A stretch of DNA of 38,736 nt from assembly GCA_019634195.1 (NCBI GenBank), contig JAHQVV010000094.1, positions 1 to 38,736 of the forward strand, in the 5' to 3' direction. Every line of letters starts with the position of its first letter. Position 1 is the first letter of the stretch. The notes beneath the pieces were generated by a model, which was not told the origin of the DNA, made no database searches, and saw nothing but the letters and a program-made list of their open reading frames with translations. This DNA comes from Phycisphaeraceae bacterium. Its GTDB lineage: Bacteria; Planctomycetota; Phycisphaerae; Phycisphaerales; Phycisphaeraceae. This document shows positions 1 through 8,257 of the stretch, piece after piece. The position numbers were made by a program, and so were the translations under genes.

Positions 1-129
1 ATGCTGTTCACCGGGGGTACATTAAGTGCATTTATGCGCAGCGGAACCCAGATAAGCTCATGGCGATTACTGCATCGTTCTCGCGCTCTTAAGGCGGGTT
101 CTCGCATTCCGCGAATACCGATAGGACGG
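1..129. other. Unassigned sequence left of the ppdK remnant
   Basis: No gene could be assigned. One plus-strand frame is open from the window edge to a TAA at 90-92 and could be the tail of a gene starting outside the window; its roughly 29 residues match no family I recognise. Another frame is open from position 1 to a TGA at 166-168 and runs into the ppdK-like piece, but its first 40 codons do not look like pyruvate phosphate dikinase. The segment may be degraded or rearranged DNA. Confidence 0.4.
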
Positions 130-289
130 TCGACCAAGAAGAAGCTCAAGGTCGGCATCTGTGGTTGAGCACTGCGGCGACCCAGCATCGATCCAGTTCT
201 GCCACAGCGTTGGGCTGAACTACGTTTCCTGTTCGCCGTTCCGCGTGCCGATCGCGCGTTTGGTCGCGGCGCAAGCCGCGCTAGCCTAA
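130..289 (+). pseudogene. ppdK: Pyruvate phosphate dikinase 3'-end remnant, frameshifted
   Basis: The last 40 or so codons of a pyruvate phosphate dikinase are readable but broken. The first part gives [14 protein letters not shown] and then hits TGA at 166-168. Shifting the frame by one extra T at about 165 restores [19 protein letters not shown], then [13 protein letters not shown] and AAQAALA, and a TAA at 287-289. This is the near-invariant C-terminus of the enzyme, which interconverts pyruvate, ATP and phosphate with PEP, AMP and pyrophosphate. The usual EHGGDP motif reads EHCGDP, a second sign of decay. Upstream of about 130 no further homology is visible, so the fragment is truncated as well as shifted. 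A sequencing error could explain the extra base but not the missing upstream homology. Confidence 0.75.
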
Positions 290-314
290 CCAGCCGATCC
301 GTTTATGCCTTTTA

Positions 315-345
315 AAGACCCGTGGCCCGGTGCCGCGGGTTTTTA
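315..345 (+). terminator. Rho-independent terminator after the ppdK remnant
   Basis: A 9-base-pair stem (318-326 with 332-340, one T-G pair, 5-base loop) is followed directly by a T run at 340-344. An A-rich stretch lies on the 5' side. It sits 25 bases after the ppdK stop codon, as expected of the original gene's own terminator, and isolates the following operon from read-through. Confidence 0.8.
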
Positions 346-510
346 TTTGCGCAGTCGCGTGAGTGTGAGTACTCAGGGGGTATCTCGGATTGCTTGGCCC
401 GTCTTAGTTGGAGGGGAGGCAGGCCCAGTACCGATATCTATTGCGTGTAAAGGCCGGTAGCAGCGGTCGCCGCTGGGGCGGGCTGTAGAAGTCGTTTTGA
501 GGTTTCGTCT
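346..510. other. Intergenic region ahead of the desaturase operon
   Basis: No convincing coding sequence. It should carry the promoter of the operon that starts at 511, but I do not see a good paired -35/-10. A TGAGG ribosome binding site at 498-502 lies 8 bases before the ATG at 511. Confidence 0.4.
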
Positions 511-1509
511 ATGACAGGGCAAGAGCTCCGAAAGCAGTTCGCTGTCGTATCTTCCTGGCGTGGCGGGCTGGATTTGCTGTGGCATTGGGCCGCGATCCTG
601 GGCCTGGTGTGGGCCGCCAGCGCGGTCGGGCACTGGCTCGGTTTTGTGCTGGCCGCGGTGCTCGTCGGCGGCCTGCAGCACGGGCTGATTAATCTTGCGC
701 ACGAGGCTTGGCACCGGCTGTGCTTCAAAAGTAAGCGGGTCAACGACTTTGTCGGCGGCTGGTTTTATTGCTACGCGGCCGGGATGCCTTATTACCACGA
801 CCGCAACCGGCACTGGGCCCACCACCGTCTGGTCGGGCACCACGATGACCCGGATTGGATCAACTATTGCAATGAGGGCCGGGTGCCACTCGCCCGTTTG
901 ATGTTGTTTCTGATCGGCCGGCTGCTGGGGGGGCAGTTGGTGTTGACCGCGTACAGCCTCTTGTTCCGTCGCGAGGCGCGCATCTCGGTTGTGTCGGGCA
1001 CATCAAAAAAAGGCTTGCCCTCGTCTTCTGCGGAGTGGGGGCGTGTGGTAGTGTGCCAGGCCGTGTTGTTTGGCGTGTTCGCTGCGATTGGGCCGTGGTG
1101 GTCTTACTTCGTGCTTTGGGTGTGGCCGCTAGCTAGTTTTGCGAGCTTGTTCATCGCGGTGCGTGCGTATGTTGAGCATGCAGCGGAAGATGACGCGACG
1201 ACCGAAGAACGTCTTTATGATTTTTCGCCGAGCACGGTCGAGGCGTTTTTTATCTCGCCGTGTCACTTCAATTACCACGCGTTGCATCACGCCTATCCCA
1301 ATGTCCCGCACTATCGGCTGAGGCGTTTTAAGCGGGCGATGTGCGAGCGCGGCCTAGCGTACCCGGGTCGGGACATGGGGGGCTACCTGTCGTTTCTGAT
1401 ACACGAGGCGTGGGGTATCGCAGCGGCCCGCACACCTAAGAAAGCAACCCCACATGCAGCAAGCCGCCCCGAGTCCGATGACAAGCCAGCTACCCGGCAG
1501 GCCGCCTGA
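511..1509 (+). CDS. Fatty acid desaturase-like membrane di-iron protein A
   Basis: This 332-residue membrane protein belongs to the fatty acid desaturase / hydroxylase superfamily, whose members use a di-iron centre to desaturate or hydroxylate lipid chains. The three histidine boxes are visible: HEAWH at 64-68, HWAHH at 101-105 and NYHALHH at 254-260, plus an extra EH at 222-223. Hydrophobic segments lie at about 22-58 and 178-218, which puts the histidines on the cytoplasmic face. The ATG has a TGAGG site 8 bases upstream. It is the first gene of a seven-gene unit and overlaps the next gene. A paralogue lies at 4042. The substrate cannot be told from sequence: an acyl chain, sphingoid base or polyprenyl chain are all possible. 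The C-terminal 30 residues are polar and low in complexity. Confidence 0.85.
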   Translation: MTGQELRKQFAVVSSWRGGLDLLWHWAAILGLVWAASAVGHWLGFVLAAVLVGGLQHGLINLAHEAWHRLCFKSKRVNDFVGGWFYCYAAGMPYYHDRNRHWAHHRLVGHHDDPDWINYCNEGRVPLARLMLFLIGRLLGGQLVLTAYSLLFRREARISVVSGTSKKGLPSSSAEWGRVVVCQAVLFGVFAAIGPWWSYFVLWVWPLASFASLFIAVRAYVEHAAEDDATTEERLYDFSPSTVEAFFISPCHFNYHALHHAYPNVPHYRLRRFKRAMCERGLAYPGRDMGGYLSFLIHEAWGIAAARTPKKATPHAASRPESDDKPATRQAA

Positions 1510-2545
1510 GCAGGGCGCTAGTGAAGCCTGTGTCCCCCCTCTGATCTCGGTGATCTGTGACGGCTGCGGCGCGGACAAAGCCGATGTGCTTGCGGAGATT
1601 GATGCCGACTACGAGTATCTCGGCGTGATTGAGGACGCCTATGCGCTGCGTCGATTCCGCTACGTCGGCTGCCGCGAATGCGGGCTTATCTATCAGAACC
1701 CGCGCCCGAGTGATCAGGAGATTTTTCACTACTACCCCGATGTGTACGGGTGTTTTGCCCAATGCCCCCCGCCGGGCCGGATGATGGGGCTGCTGTACAA
1801 AGTCATGGTGTGGTTGAAGCGGCGTGAGCTGATGCCTTTGCTGCCAGACGATGGGGTGCTGCTAGATTTTGGTTGTGGTAACGGTCACTGGCTCCAGGCG
1901 TTTAAGCCTCATATAAAGCCCACGCAGCGGCTGGTGGGGGTTGATCCCTGCCAAAAGCCCATCGATCAACTCCGCGAGTTCGGCGTCGAAGCGTATGTCG
2001 GTGATGAGCACAACATCGGTGAGGTGGTCGGCGAGCAGAGTGTCGACCTGATCTTGTTGAACCACGTCATCGAGCATGTCCCGGACCCACGGCGTCTGCT
2101 GCGGCGTCTTCGGTCGGTCCTCAAGCCCGGTGGGCGGATCCTGGGGGTGACCCCGAATGTCGCGGCTTGGGATCGGAAGCTATTCGGCAAGTATTGGGCC
2201 GGTTGGCATGCGCCGCGCCATTTCATCCTGTTTGATGAGTCATCGCTTCGGCGTTACGCCTCGGATGCGGGGCTGGAGTTGGTTGATTGTCGCTACGAGT
2301 TTGAGGGTGCCAACCACTGGTCGGTCAGCGCCCACAGTTGGCTGGCTCAAAAATTAGGTTGGCGGGCCAGCCCCGGGCGGTACAGGATGGCCTTGTATCC
2401 CTTGCTCCTGTTGCCGGCCCTGCCGGTCACGCTGGTTCAAAAACTCTTTAGCAAGCCCAGTGTCATGAGTTTTGAGTTGCGCAAGCCGGATGCTGATTCC
2501 CAAGTGGAGCACGGTGTGCCCGGCCGCAGGCCCGATAACCCCTAA
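1454..2545 (+). CDS. Class I SAM-dependent methyltransferase A with zinc-ribbon-like N-terminus
   Basis: A 363-residue methyltransferase. An N-terminal cysteine pair module (CxxC at 35-38 and at 73-76, the second followed by GLIYQNPRP) precedes a Rossmann-fold domain with motif I DFGCGNG at 138-144 and HVIEHVPDP downstream. This arrangement is common in methyltransferases of surface-glycan and lipid clusters. The start is uncertain: the ATG at 1454 overlaps the preceding desaturase by 56 bases, and the ATG at 1478 would still overlap by 32. Its sister at 5076 has the same cysteine spacing and the same post-motif pattern (APRHFILF here, IPRHWNLF there), so the two are clear paralogues. The methyl acceptor is unknown. 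Confidence 0.85.
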   Translation: MQQAAPSPMTSQLPGRPPEQGASEACVPPLISVICDGCGADKADVLAEIDADYEYLGVIEDAYALRRFRYVGCRECGLIYQNPRPSDQEIFHYYPDVYGCFAQCPPPGRMMGLLYKVMVWLKRRELMPLLPDDGVLLDFGCGNGHWLQAFKPHIKPTQRLVGVDPCQKPIDQLREFGVEAYVGDEHNIGEVVGEQSVDLILLNHVIEHVPDPRRLLRRLRSVLKPGGRILGVTPNVAAWDRKLFGKYWAGWHAPRHFILFDESSLRRYASDAGLELVDCRYEFEGANHWSVSAHSWLAQKLGWRASPGRYRMALYPLLLLPALPVTLVQKLFSKPSVMSFELRKPDADSQVEHGVPGRRPDNP

Positions 2546-2632
2546 GAGCCTTTGCAGCCTCGCGATTGTCTTCGTCGATCCCAAGTCTGTTAAACCAGCA
2601 TATTCCAGACTGCCGCAAGCCAGGCGTGATCT

Positions 2633-4045
2633 ATGAACTCTAAGCTCCAGTTGGCCTCAAGCCACGATCCCCCCGCGTCGCGAGGTGTTATGGGCCATCG
2701 GCTTCGCCTTGCACGGTACAGCCCGTGGTTGCTGTCGCTGGTTATAGGGGCTCTGGGGTTGTTGGTCTGGCTTGTATCGCTGAGTTACTACGGAAGCTTC
2801 TATCGTGGTTGGGATGCGCAGCTGTACTACGCCCACATGCGCACGGTCATGATCGACCACGATCTGGACTCTACTAACGAGATCGAGTCGCTGACACCGG
2901 GCAAGCAGGTCTTCGTCGTTGGCAAGACCTGGGGCGGGCTGCCGCGAACGGCTGACGGCCGGATCGTCAACCTCTACACCGTCGGCTCATCGCTGATGGG
3001 CGTGCCTGGCTTCGTCGCGGGGCACATCATCGCGTTGGCGTCTGGTCACGACACGGACGGGTACAGCCGGCCGTATGAATTCGCGGTTACGCTCTGGTAC
3101 GTGCTGCTGGTCGCGGTGGGTTGCGGCGTGTTAGGCTCTGCGATCGCGCCGTGGGTGGGCCCGCGCTCGGCCTGGTTCGCGGTGTTCGCTGTGTTCCTAG
3201 GCACGAACCTTATCTACTATACGGGCGTGCTCCCGATGATGAACCACGGGCCTTCGTTTTTGCTGATGAGTGCGCTTGTTTGGCTGGCGCTACGGCTGTA
3301 TCGCACGCCCGATCGCGTGTGGATGTGGCGGGCGGTGGCAGCGGTCGTGTTCATGCTGGTGCTGGTGCGCCCGACGGACGCGGTGATGATGATCGTGCTG
3401 CTGCCGGCGGCGCTGAAGGTTATCAAGACGGGCTGGCGGCCGAGCGTATCCAACGGCTTGCCGGTTGTGCTCGCGGTGTTTGCCGCTGCGGGGGTGCAGT
3501 TGCTCGTTTGGCGTGCGGTGTATGGACGCTGGGTGCTCAACGGCTATTCGGAATGGGGCAACGGCGCGGGCTTTGATTTCACGAATCCGATGCTGCCGGA
3601 GATTCTGACCTCGGGTCAGGGCGGCGGCTGGCTGTACCACCCGTTGTATGGCGTTGGCTTTGCGGGTCTCATCGTGGCGTGCTGCCTAGTGCGTGGCAGG
3701 GAGCGTGGTGTCTGGCTCGCGTTGGCCGCTGGTGTCGTGCTGCACATCGGGCTGTACAGCTACTGGGTCAGCTGGGACTCGGGTGACAGTTTCGGCAATC
3801 GCATCTTCATCAATTCAGCCCCGCTGGCCGCGTTTGGATTGGCGTATCTGTTGCACCTGATGCGTGGCCGGGTTGCGGTGATGAGCGGTGCCGTCGTAAT
3901 GGCTTTGTTGATTCTTTCCAATGCGTTGTTGATGGCGTGCTTTGTAAAACAAACGCTGCCGCCGCGCGCGAGTGCCGACCTCCCCTCGCTGATCGAGGCG
4001 CAGTGGCAAATGATTCAACACCCCGGCATGGAGGCGAAGCCGTGA
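2633..4045 (+). CDS. Polytopic membrane protein, GT-C glycosyltransferase-like
   Basis: A 470-residue protein with about ten hydrophobic segments. The first spans about 31-53 and is followed by an acidic loop with WDAQLYY (60-66) and DHDLD further on. An aspartate in the first outer loop after helix 1 is the hallmark of GT-C enzymes, which transfer sugars from polyprenyl-phosphate carriers on the outer face of the membrane. A large loop follows, then alternating helices to the C-terminus. I call it GT-C-like on topology and that loop only. The start at 2633 is the first ATG after an 87-base gap with no other feature; a second in-frame ATG is at 2690. Its stop overlaps the GTG start of the next gene, so the two are translationally coupled. 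Confidence 0.6.
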   Translation: MNSKLQLASSHDPPASRGVMGHRLRLARYSPWLLSLVIGALGLLVWLVSLSYYGSFYRGWDAQLYYAHMRTVMIDHDLDSTNEIESLTPGKQVFVVGKTWGGLPRTADGRIVNLYTVGSSLMGVPGFVAGHIIALASGHDTDGYSRPYEFAVTLWYVLLVAVGCGVLGSAIAPWVGPRSAWFAVFAVFLGTNLIYYTGVLPMMNHGPSFLLMSALVWLALRLYRTPDRVWMWRAVAAVVFMLVLVRPTDAVMMIVLLPAALKVIKTGWRPSVSNGLPVVLAVFAAAGVQLLVWRAVYGRWVLNGYSEWGNGAGFDFTNPMLPEILTSGQGGGWLYHPLYGVGFAGLIVACCLVRGRERGVWLALAAGVVLHIGLYSYWVSWDSGDSFGNRIFINSAPLAAFGLAYLLHLMRGRVAVMSGAVVMALLILSNALLMACFVKQTLPPRASADLPSLIEAQWQMIQHPGMEAKP

Positions 4046-5079
4046 GTCAGGCATTGCCACACATGCAAGGTGTCGACCGCCGTAATAGCCAGGCGGCTTA
4101 TGCGCGTCTGCTCTTGCCACAGCGGGTGAAAGAACTTAGCCGGCGTTCGGCGATGCGCCCGGTGCTGGATACCGCGGCATGCTGGCTGCTGATCGCTTCG
4201 GCATGGGTGGCGGTGGCGTGGCAGCCGGTCTGGTGGGTGGTGCTGCCCGCCTTCGCGGTCATCGGCAACCGCTACTACGCGTTGTTTATCATCGGGCACG
4301 ACGCGCTGCACCGCCGGCTGTTTGAACGCCGTAAGCTCAACGACCGTTTTGCCGATCTGTTCATTTTCGCGCCGATCGGCGCGATCACCCGGCTCAACAA
4401 CCGCAACCACCTGCTGCACCATGCTCACCTGGCGACCGACCGCGACCCAGACCATCACAAATACGCCTGCTTCGGGAAGGCCGGGCTGGCCCCCTTGCTC
4501 GGTTTCCTGACCGGGCTGACCAGTGTGGCGCGTTCTGCTGCCAATGTGTTTCTGCGTCGAAAAAGCGATGCGAAAGATATGTCTTCACGCGATGGCTACC
4601 GGCTGGCGGATGTGCTGATCCTTGGCGCGTGGCAGGGCGGCCTGATCGCAGGGCTCACGCTGGCGATCGGCTGGTGGGCTTACCCGGTGCTCTGGCTCGC
4701 CCCTGTGTATGTCTTCGCCATCCTCGCAGACAACCTGCGCAGCTTCTGCGAGCACTCGCACACCGAGGCCGATCACGTTGCGGACGAGCACCGGTTGATC
4801 ACGTACCACAGCCCGGCGTTGGAGCGTTGCCTGGTCGCGCCGATGTCGATGAACTATCACACCGCGCACCACCTTTGGCCGACGATCCCGTACTACCGCC
4901 TGCGTCAGGCAGATACGGAGTTGATCGCCGCCGCAGGGCAGGGCACGGACATGGTCTGGCGGCGCAGCTATGTGGGCTACCTCTGGCGGTACATGCGTTC
5001 ACTGCCGATCGATGGCTGTGATAAGCCGGCCCATCAGGCCATGCCGCCGGCGGAGACGCTGCGAAGGAGGGCGGCATGA
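4042..5079 (+). CDS. Fatty acid desaturase-like membrane di-iron protein B
   Basis: A second desaturase/hydroxylase-family enzyme, 345 residues from the GTG start. Histidine boxes are HDALH at 86-90, HLLHH at 123-127 followed by a histidine-rich DRDPDHHKY stretch, and NYHTAHH near the C-terminal third. FCEHSH adds further ligands. The reading frame is open further upstream to an ATG at 3937, but the GTG at 4042 is preferred: it overlaps the previous stop as GTGA and has GGAGG about 8 bases upstream. The protein is a diverged paralogue of the desaturase at 511. In the operon it is followed immediately by its own methyltransferase, repeating the desaturase plus methyltransferase pairing. Substrate unknown; hydroxylation is as likely as desaturation. 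Confidence 0.85.
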   Translation: MSQALPHMQGVDRRNSQAAYARLLLPQRVKELSRRSAMRPVLDTAACWLLIASAWVAVAWQPVWWVVLPAFAVIGNRYYALFIIGHDALHRRLFERRKLNDRFADLFIFAPIGAITRLNNRNHLLHHAHLATDRDPDHHKYACFGKAGLAPLLGFLTGLTSVARSAANVFLRRKSDAKDMSSRDGYRLADVLILGAWQGGLIAGLTLAIGWWAYPVLWLAPVYVFAILADNLRSFCEHSHTEADHVADEHRLITYHSPALERCLVAPMSMNYHTAHHLWPTIPYYRLRQADTELIAAAGQGTDMVWRRSYVGYLWRYMRSLPIDGCDKPAHQAMPPAETLRRRAA

Positions 5080-6122
5080 GTGCCCACCCGCGGATGATTG
5101 ATGTCGGGGTTGATCCGCAGGATCAAGATCGTGGCATGCCCAAAGGCTGGGAGAACACTGATGCGCCGATGATCCAGACCACGGCGGTCCCGGCGTGTCC
5201 GGTGTGTCAGTCGCAGGCTGGCTCCGGCTATGCGCAAGGCTACGACTACGAACTGGAAACCTGCCGGAATCGCTGGGGGTTTGTCCACTGCGACGACTGC
5301 TCGCACGTCTGGCTTAACCCCCGTCCTGCGGTCGAGACGCTGTCTACGATCTACCCGCCCAGCTACTACGCTTACAACTACGATGCGCAGGTCAGCCCGA
5401 TCGCGGTGAAGGCCAAGCAGTGGATCGACCGCATGAAGATGGCCGGCATCCGTAAAGCGATGCCTGCCCCCGCCAAGAGCTTTGTAGATATCGGCTGCGG
5501 CAACGGGCGGCTGCTCCAGGCGATGCATCGCCTGGGGGTTTGCAGGCAGCAGTGCTATGGGCTCGAGTTGGATCAGGGTGTTGTCGACTCGTTATGCGAG
5601 CAAGGGTTTTCGGCGCATTGCGAGCGTGTCGAAGACTGCACGCAGATCGCCGATGGCAGCATCGACCTGGCCACCATGTTTCACGTGATCGAACACGTTG
5701 ATGACCCCGGCGCCGTGGTGAGCCGGGTAGCGCGTTGGCTATCGGAGGATGGGGTTTTCGCGCTGGAGACGCCGAATGTCCAGAGCCTGGACGCCAGGCT
5801 GGGTCGCAAGAGGTTCTGGGGCGGCTACCACATCCCCAGGCACTGGAACCTCTTTACCCCCAAGTCGATCACGCAGCTGCTTGAGGACAACGGCATGGAG
5901 GTAGTCGACATCCGGTACCAGAGCGGCCACTCGTTCTGGATCTATAGCCTGCATCACCGCCTGCGGTACGGCACGCCGCGGATGCCGCGGTTAGCACGCT
6001 GGTGCAACCCTTTCCGCAACCTTGCCCTTCTCGCGTTGGTGACCGCCTTTGACCGGCTGCGCGTGATGATTGGGATGAAGACCTCCGCGATGCTCGTCAT
6101 CGCTCGCAAACGCCAAGACTGA
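5076..6122 (+). CDS. Class I SAM-dependent methyltransferase B with zinc-ribbon-like N-terminus
   Basis: A 348-residue paralogue of the methyltransferase at 1454. CxxC pairs at 41-44 and 72-75 form the N-terminal module, followed by WLNPRP and a tyrosine-rich stretch near 94-102. Motif I is DIGCGNG at 138-144, and MFHVIEHVDDP marks the later acidic motif. The ATG overlaps the preceding stop as ATGA and has a strong AAGGAGG site about 5 bases upstream, so it is translationally coupled to desaturase B. Residues 1-35 lack family features and may be a lineage-specific extension. The methyl acceptor is unknown; the context points to a lipid or a lipid-linked sugar. Confidence 0.87.
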   Translation: MSAHPRMIDVGVDPQDQDRGMPKGWENTDAPMIQTTAVPACPVCQSQAGSGYAQGYDYELETCRNRWGFVHCDDCSHVWLNPRPAVETLSTIYPPSYYAYNYDAQVSPIAVKAKQWIDRMKMAGIRKAMPAPAKSFVDIGCGNGRLLQAMHRLGVCRQQCYGLELDQGVVDSLCEQGFSAHCERVEDCTQIADGSIDLATMFHVIEHVDDPGAVVSRVARWLSEDGVFALETPNVQSLDARLGRKRFWGGYHIPRHWNLFTPKSITQLLEDNGMEVVDIRYQSGHSFWIYSLHHRLRYGTPRMPRLARWCNPFRNLALLALVTAFDRLRVMIGMKTSAMLVIARKRQD

Positions 6123-6140
6123 ACCGACCGGAACGCGACT

Positions 6141-7406
6141 ATGCAAGACCAACAAGCCATCGAACTGACCGTTGTCATGCCCTGCCTCAACGAGGCGGAC
6201 ACGCTGGCGACCTGTATCCGAAAAGCCTGGAAGGGCATGGGCGAGGCGAATGTGGTCGGCGAGGTGGTGGTCGCGGACAACGGGTCGACCGACGGCTCGA
6301 TCCAGATCGCTCAGAGCGAGGGGGCCCGCATCGTACACGTGCCACGCAAGGGCTATGGTTACGCACTACAGGCGGGGATTTCGTCGGCCAAGGGCAAGTA
6401 CGTGCTCATGGGCGATGCGGACGACAGCTACGACTTCCTCGAAATCCCGAAGTTCATTGAGAAGCTCCGTCAGGGCCATCAGCTGGTGCAGGGCTGCCGC
6501 CTGCCGTCGGGCGGCGGGACGGTGGCCAAGGGCGCGATGCCGTTCTCGCACCGCTGGTTCGGCAACCCGATGTTTTCGCTCATGGTGCGGAAGATGTACT
6601 GGTCGCCGATCCATGATGTGTACTGCGGCATGCGTGGGTTTACCCGAGAGTTCTATGCCAGGAACACGCCGGTCGCGGGGGGGATGGAGTTTGCGACTGA
6701 GATGATCATCCGCGCATCGCTGCACGGCGAGGATACCGCGGAAGTGCCGATCACCCTGCACCCGGATGGCCGCAAGGCCCATGCGCCGCACCTTCGGACG
6801 ATGCGTGATGGCTGGCGGACCCTGCGCTTCTTCATGCTGCGGAGCCCGCGTTACCTGTTCTTCCGGCCCGGCGTGGTGATCGCGCTCGTCGGGCTGATGT
6901 TCATGCTCGCGGGCAGCTTCAACTGGACCGTCGGGCCGATGACCTTTGACCTGCACACGATGCTCGTGGGGGCGCTGGCTTTCCTGCTGGGGGTGCAGGC
7001 GATGCAGTTCGGGGTCTTTGCGAAGCTGCTGGCGATTGCGGAGGGTTTTTCGCCGGAGGATACGCGGCTGAGCCGTTGGCTCTCGTCGATCACGCTCGAG
7101 CGTGGGCTGCTGCTTGGCGGCGGGGCGGCTTTGATCGGCTTGACCTGCATCGGTGTTCCGTCGTATCAGTGGGCGTCGGGGGGGTTCTCCTCTCTGGACT
7201 ACGGCGTGGCGATGCGCTGGGTCATCCCGGGTGTCGTGCTTGTCGCGGCCGGGGTCCAGTGCATGCTCGGGCGGTGCTTCGCGGGGGCGCTTGAACTGCT
7301 CGCGGAGCGCAGCCTGAATATGGGGGCGGCACCGACCGAACCCGAGGCGCCGCTGCAAGCGGCGGTCACGACCACGCCCGCAGCACCGATCCGGAAAGCC
7401 GCATGA
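6141..7406 (+). CDS. Family 2 glycosyltransferase with C-terminal membrane segments
   Basis: A 421-residue GT2 enzyme of the dolichyl-phosphate-mannose-synthase-like type. The N-terminal catalytic domain shows VVMPCLNEAD, DNGST at 46-50 and the metal/nucleotide-sugar motif GDADDSYDF starting at 91. Four hydrophobic helices follow between about 245 and 385. Such enzymes usually move a sugar from a nucleotide donor onto a polyprenyl-phosphate carrier on the cytoplasmic face. That fits as the first step feeding the GT-C-like protein encoded at 2633, although this pairing is inferred. It starts 18 bases after the previous stop and overlaps the next gene by 4 bases. The C-terminal tail is alanine- and threonine-rich and unconserved in appearance. 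Confidence 0.88.
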   Translation: MQDQQAIELTVVMPCLNEADTLATCIRKAWKGMGEANVVGEVVVADNGSTDGSIQIAQSEGARIVHVPRKGYGYALQAGISSAKGKYVLMGDADDSYDFLEIPKFIEKLRQGHQLVQGCRLPSGGGTVAKGAMPFSHRWFGNPMFSLMVRKMYWSPIHDVYCGMRGFTREFYARNTPVAGGMEFATEMIIRASLHGEDTAEVPITLHPDGRKAHAPHLRTMRDGWRTLRFFMLRSPRYLFFRPGVVIALVGLMFMLAGSFNWTVGPMTFDLHTMLVGALAFLLGVQAMQFGVFAKLLAIAEGFSPEDTRLSRWLSSITLERGLLLGGGAALIGLTCIGVPSYQWASGGFSSLDYGVAMRWVIPGVVLVAAGVQCMLGRCFAGALELLAERSLNMGAAPTEPEAPLQAAVTTTPAAPIRKAA

Positions 7407-8110
7407 CCAGCCTGACTACGATCCACACCTCCGAACGCTGCTGCAACGAGACATGGGAGCAGGCCTACGCCCGGTTCGAGACCCCCGAGCAGGAGGTCGA
7501 CAAGTTCCTGCGTCGCTTCGATTGGTTCGGCGCGAAGGATTGGCCCAAAGACGCCGCGATTGTCGAACTGTTCTGCGGCCGGGGTAACGGGCTCGTCGCG
7601 CTTTCCCAGCTGGGCTTTACGAACCTGTCCGGGGTGGACCTCTCGGCAGACCTGCTTGGTCAGTACACAGGCGATGCGCAGACCTATGTCTGCGATGCGC
7701 GCGACCTTTCATTGGAGACCGCGAGTCAGGATATTGCGGTTGTCCAGGGCGGCGTGCATCACCTGCCGGAGTTGCCAGCAGATCTGGAGAAAAGTATTGA
7801 GGAGGCGGCGCGCGTGCTTAGGCCCGGCGGCAAGTTGGTGATGGTCGAGCCCTGGGATACGCCGTTTCTGCGAGCGGTGCATGCGGCGTCGGCCAACGCG
7901 TTGCTGCGTCGGCTCTGGGGCAAGCTGGATGCCTTCCAGGTGCTCTACGAGAACGAACGACAGACCTACGACAACTGGCTGTCACGGCCCGTTGAGGTGC
8001 TTGGCGTCATCGAGAAGTACTTCCACATCGAGCGGCAACGCCAGGCTTGGGGCAAGCTATTCTGCCTAGCCCGCCGCCGCGAATCCGCGTCGCTCGCCAA
8101 AGCGACATAG
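7403..8110 (+). CDS. SAM-dependent methyltransferase C (type 11)
   Basis: A 235-residue class I methyltransferase without the cysteine module of its two operon relatives. Motif I reads VELFCGRGNG, then GVDLSADLL for the acidic ribose-binding loop, and VLRPGGKLVMVEPW for the later strand. It starts with ATG overlapping the GT2 stop (ATGA). As the last gene of the unit it is followed by a short hairpin and then a terminator at 8194. The overall look resembles small-molecule or quinone/lipid methyltransferases, but the acceptor is not identifiable. Confidence 0.85.
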   Translation: MTSLTTIHTSERCCNETWEQAYARFETPEQEVDKFLRRFDWFGAKDWPKDAAIVELFCGRGNGLVALSQLGFTNLSGVDLSADLLGQYTGDAQTYVCDARDLSLETASQDIAVVQGGVHHLPELPADLEKSIEEAARVLRPGGKLVMVEPWDTPFLRAVHAASANALLRRLWGKLDAFQVLYENERQTYDNWLSRPVEVLGVIEKYFHIERQRQAWGKLFCLARRRESASLAKAT

Positions 8111-8193
8111 CCAGCCCTGGCGGAATACGGCTGCGAGATGTGATCGCCATCTCACCGCTGGGTGGTCTGGTAAGGCCAAATGCATACAATTCC

Positions 8194-8216
8194 CCGCCCT
8201 CATTGGCGGCGTTTTT
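8194..8216 (+). terminator. Terminator of the desaturase operon
   Basis: CCGCC (8194-8198) pairs with GGCGG (8205-8209) across a 6-base loop, and a run of five T lies at 8212-8216. The stem is short, so strength is modest, but the position between the operon's last gene and the next start at 8258 is right. Confidence 0.6.
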
Positions 8217-8257
8217 CTTCGCTTAATCCGCCACTCATTTTTGCCGATAACCCATCT

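Noticed and set aside
3937-4041. Longer N-terminus for desaturase B from an ATG at 3937
   Set aside because: It would overlap the previous gene by 109 bases and matches no desaturase sequence; the GTG at 4042 has GGAGG and overlaps the stop as GTGA.
6366-7358. Long minus-strand open frame opposite the GT2 gene
   Set aside because: It is antisense to a gene with clear family motifs and has the R/H/P-rich composition of a GC-rich shadow.
8135-8153. GAGATG/CATCTC hairpin after the methyltransferase at 7403
   Set aside because: Short stem with no T run; the terminator at 8194 explains the gap better.
8180-8257. Upstream start of the PilZ-DnaJ gene
   Set aside because: The extra codons cover the terminator hairpin and T run at 8194-8216.
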